Assembly (NCBI GenBank): GCA_016930895.1
Contig: JAFGFV010000363.1
Location: 1 to 6,586, forward strand
Source: Spirochaetales bacterium
GTDB taxonomy: Bacteria; Spirochaetota; Spirochaetia; SZUA-6; DRHE01
Direction: 5' to 3'
DNA: 6,586 nucleotides
This document shows positions 5,950 to 6,586 of the stretch, piece after piece. The notes below the pieces were generated by a model that saw nothing but the letters and a program-made list of their open reading frames with translations, ran no database searches and was not told the origin of the DNA. Each line of letters begins with the position of its first letter. Position 1 is the first letter of the stretch. Position numbers and translations under genes: made by a program.

Positions 5950-6586
5950 GTGCCCGTACGCTACGTCTGGTTCGACCTGGGATACACCCTGATCTACATG
6001 CAGCGGGAGCTGACCTACGGCAAGGCCCTGAAGGAGCTGGGCTATGACATTCCCGCGGAGACCCTGGCCGAGACCTTCCACTTCGTGGACAAGTACTTCA
6101 TGCGCGAGTTCCCGGGGGTGTTCGGGAACTTCGTGTACTCCCCGATGCCCTGGTACATCGGCGTGGCGAACTACCGCCTCGGCGTGCGGGCCAACTTGTG
6201 TGACCTGGCCTCCCGCTGGATGGAGCTGCAGCGGGAGACCAAGCCCTATTGGCTACCGTACCCGGAAACCCACCCCGTCCTGGAGGAGCTGGCCCGCCGC
6301 TCCCTCGGAGTCGGGCTGATCTCGAACTGGGACCACACGGCCCGCAAGATCCTGGACCGCCTCGATCTCAGCCGCTTCCTCGATCCGATCATCGTCTCCA
6401 TGGAGGTCGGCCACGCCAAGCCGTCGGAACGGATCTTCCGCATCGCCCTGGAGCAGGCGGGTGTGGCCGCCGAGCAGTGCCTGTACGTGGGGGACAACTA
6501 CTACGACGACGCCCTCGGGGCCCGAAAGGTGGGCATGAGGCCGCTCATCATCAACCGCTACGGACGCCTGGGGATCGAGGAAATCC
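5950..6586 (+). CDS. HAD-superfamily hydrolase, subfamily I-like (3' end cut by window edge)
   Basis: The first 212 codons of a gene leaving the window at the right. HAD motifs appear in order: motif I WFDLGYTL with the nucleophile Asp9; motif II LISNWD (Ser125); motif III Lys157 in GHAKPSERIF; motif IV YVGDNYYDDALGARKVGM with Asp182 and Asp186/187. The roughly 110-residue, aromatic-rich stretch between motifs I and II should be a helical C1 cap, as in subfamily I. Motif I has Gly11 where most HAD phosphatases have the second Asp (DxD), so the usual acid/base is missing. Other HAD members with DxG or DxN are known. The chosen start is GTG at 5950, seven codons before motif I; no ATG is available and the ribosome site is weak (GGGGC). 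It follows panE by 16 bp and is probably co-transcribed. Likely a small-molecule phosphatase or dehalogenase-like hydrolase; substrate unknown. Confidence 0.88.
   Translation, partial: MPVRYVWFDLGYTLIYMQRELTYGKALKELGYDIPAETLAETFHFVDKYFMREFPGVFGNFVYSPMPWYIGVANYRLGVRANLCDLASRWMELQRETKPYWLPYPETHPVLEELARRSLGVGLISNWDHTARKILDRLDLSRFLDPIIVSMEVGHAKPSERIFRIALEQAGVAAEQCLYVGDNYYDDALGARKVGMRPLIINRYGRLGIEEI

Noticed and set aside
1..6586. Mobile element, CRISPR array, tRNA or defence system
   Set aside because: No transposase or integrase motif, regularly spaced repeats, tRNA-like cloverleaf or terminal inverted repeat was seen, and all genes are metabolic with uniform composition.

Overview
This window is G+C-rich bacterial DNA, with strong G/C preference at third codon positions. 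It looks like an ordinary chromosomal segment of an anaerobe. The best clue to lifestyle is a complete four-subunit ferredoxin-dependent 2-oxoacid oxidoreductase of the VorB (2-oxoisovalerate) type, an enzyme class found mostly in anaerobes. A Desulfobacterota-like or other high-GC anaerobic bacterium would fit, but the sequence does not settle the phylum. I see no rRNA, tRNA, CRISPR array, insertion sequence or phage gene.

Minus strand, read right to left from about 3.9 kb: panB (ketopantoate hydroxymethyltransferase), then a 79-bp gap, then the oxidoreductase genes in the order ferredoxin (delta), alpha, beta, gamma. Ferredoxin/alpha and alpha/beta each overlap by 8 bp, and beta and gamma are 16 bp apart. 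Beyond the operon, after 85 bp, lies the 5' part of a small lipoprotein gene that runs off the left edge.

Plus strand, from about 4.0 kb to the right edge: an autoprocessing P1-family (DmpA/NylC-like, peptidase S58) Ntn hydrolase, a ketopantoate reductase (panE) whose GTG start overlaps the previous stop by 4 bp, and a HAD-family hydrolase cut off by the right edge. The two clusters diverge from a 143-bp intergenic region holding back-to-back sigma70-like promoters. The rightward promoter sits so close to the peptidase ATG that its mRNA should be leaderless or nearly so.

The shared theme is 2-oxoisovalerate (alpha-ketoisovalerate). VOR interconverts it with isobutyryl-CoA, PanB hydroxymethylates it to ketopantoate, and PanE reduces ketopantoate to pantoate. 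The P1-family hydrolase between panB and panE is the least expected member. Some relatives are beta-aminopeptidases that release N-terminal beta-alanine, the other half of pantothenate, so a role in supplying beta-alanine is a testable but unproven idea. panC and panD are not in the window.
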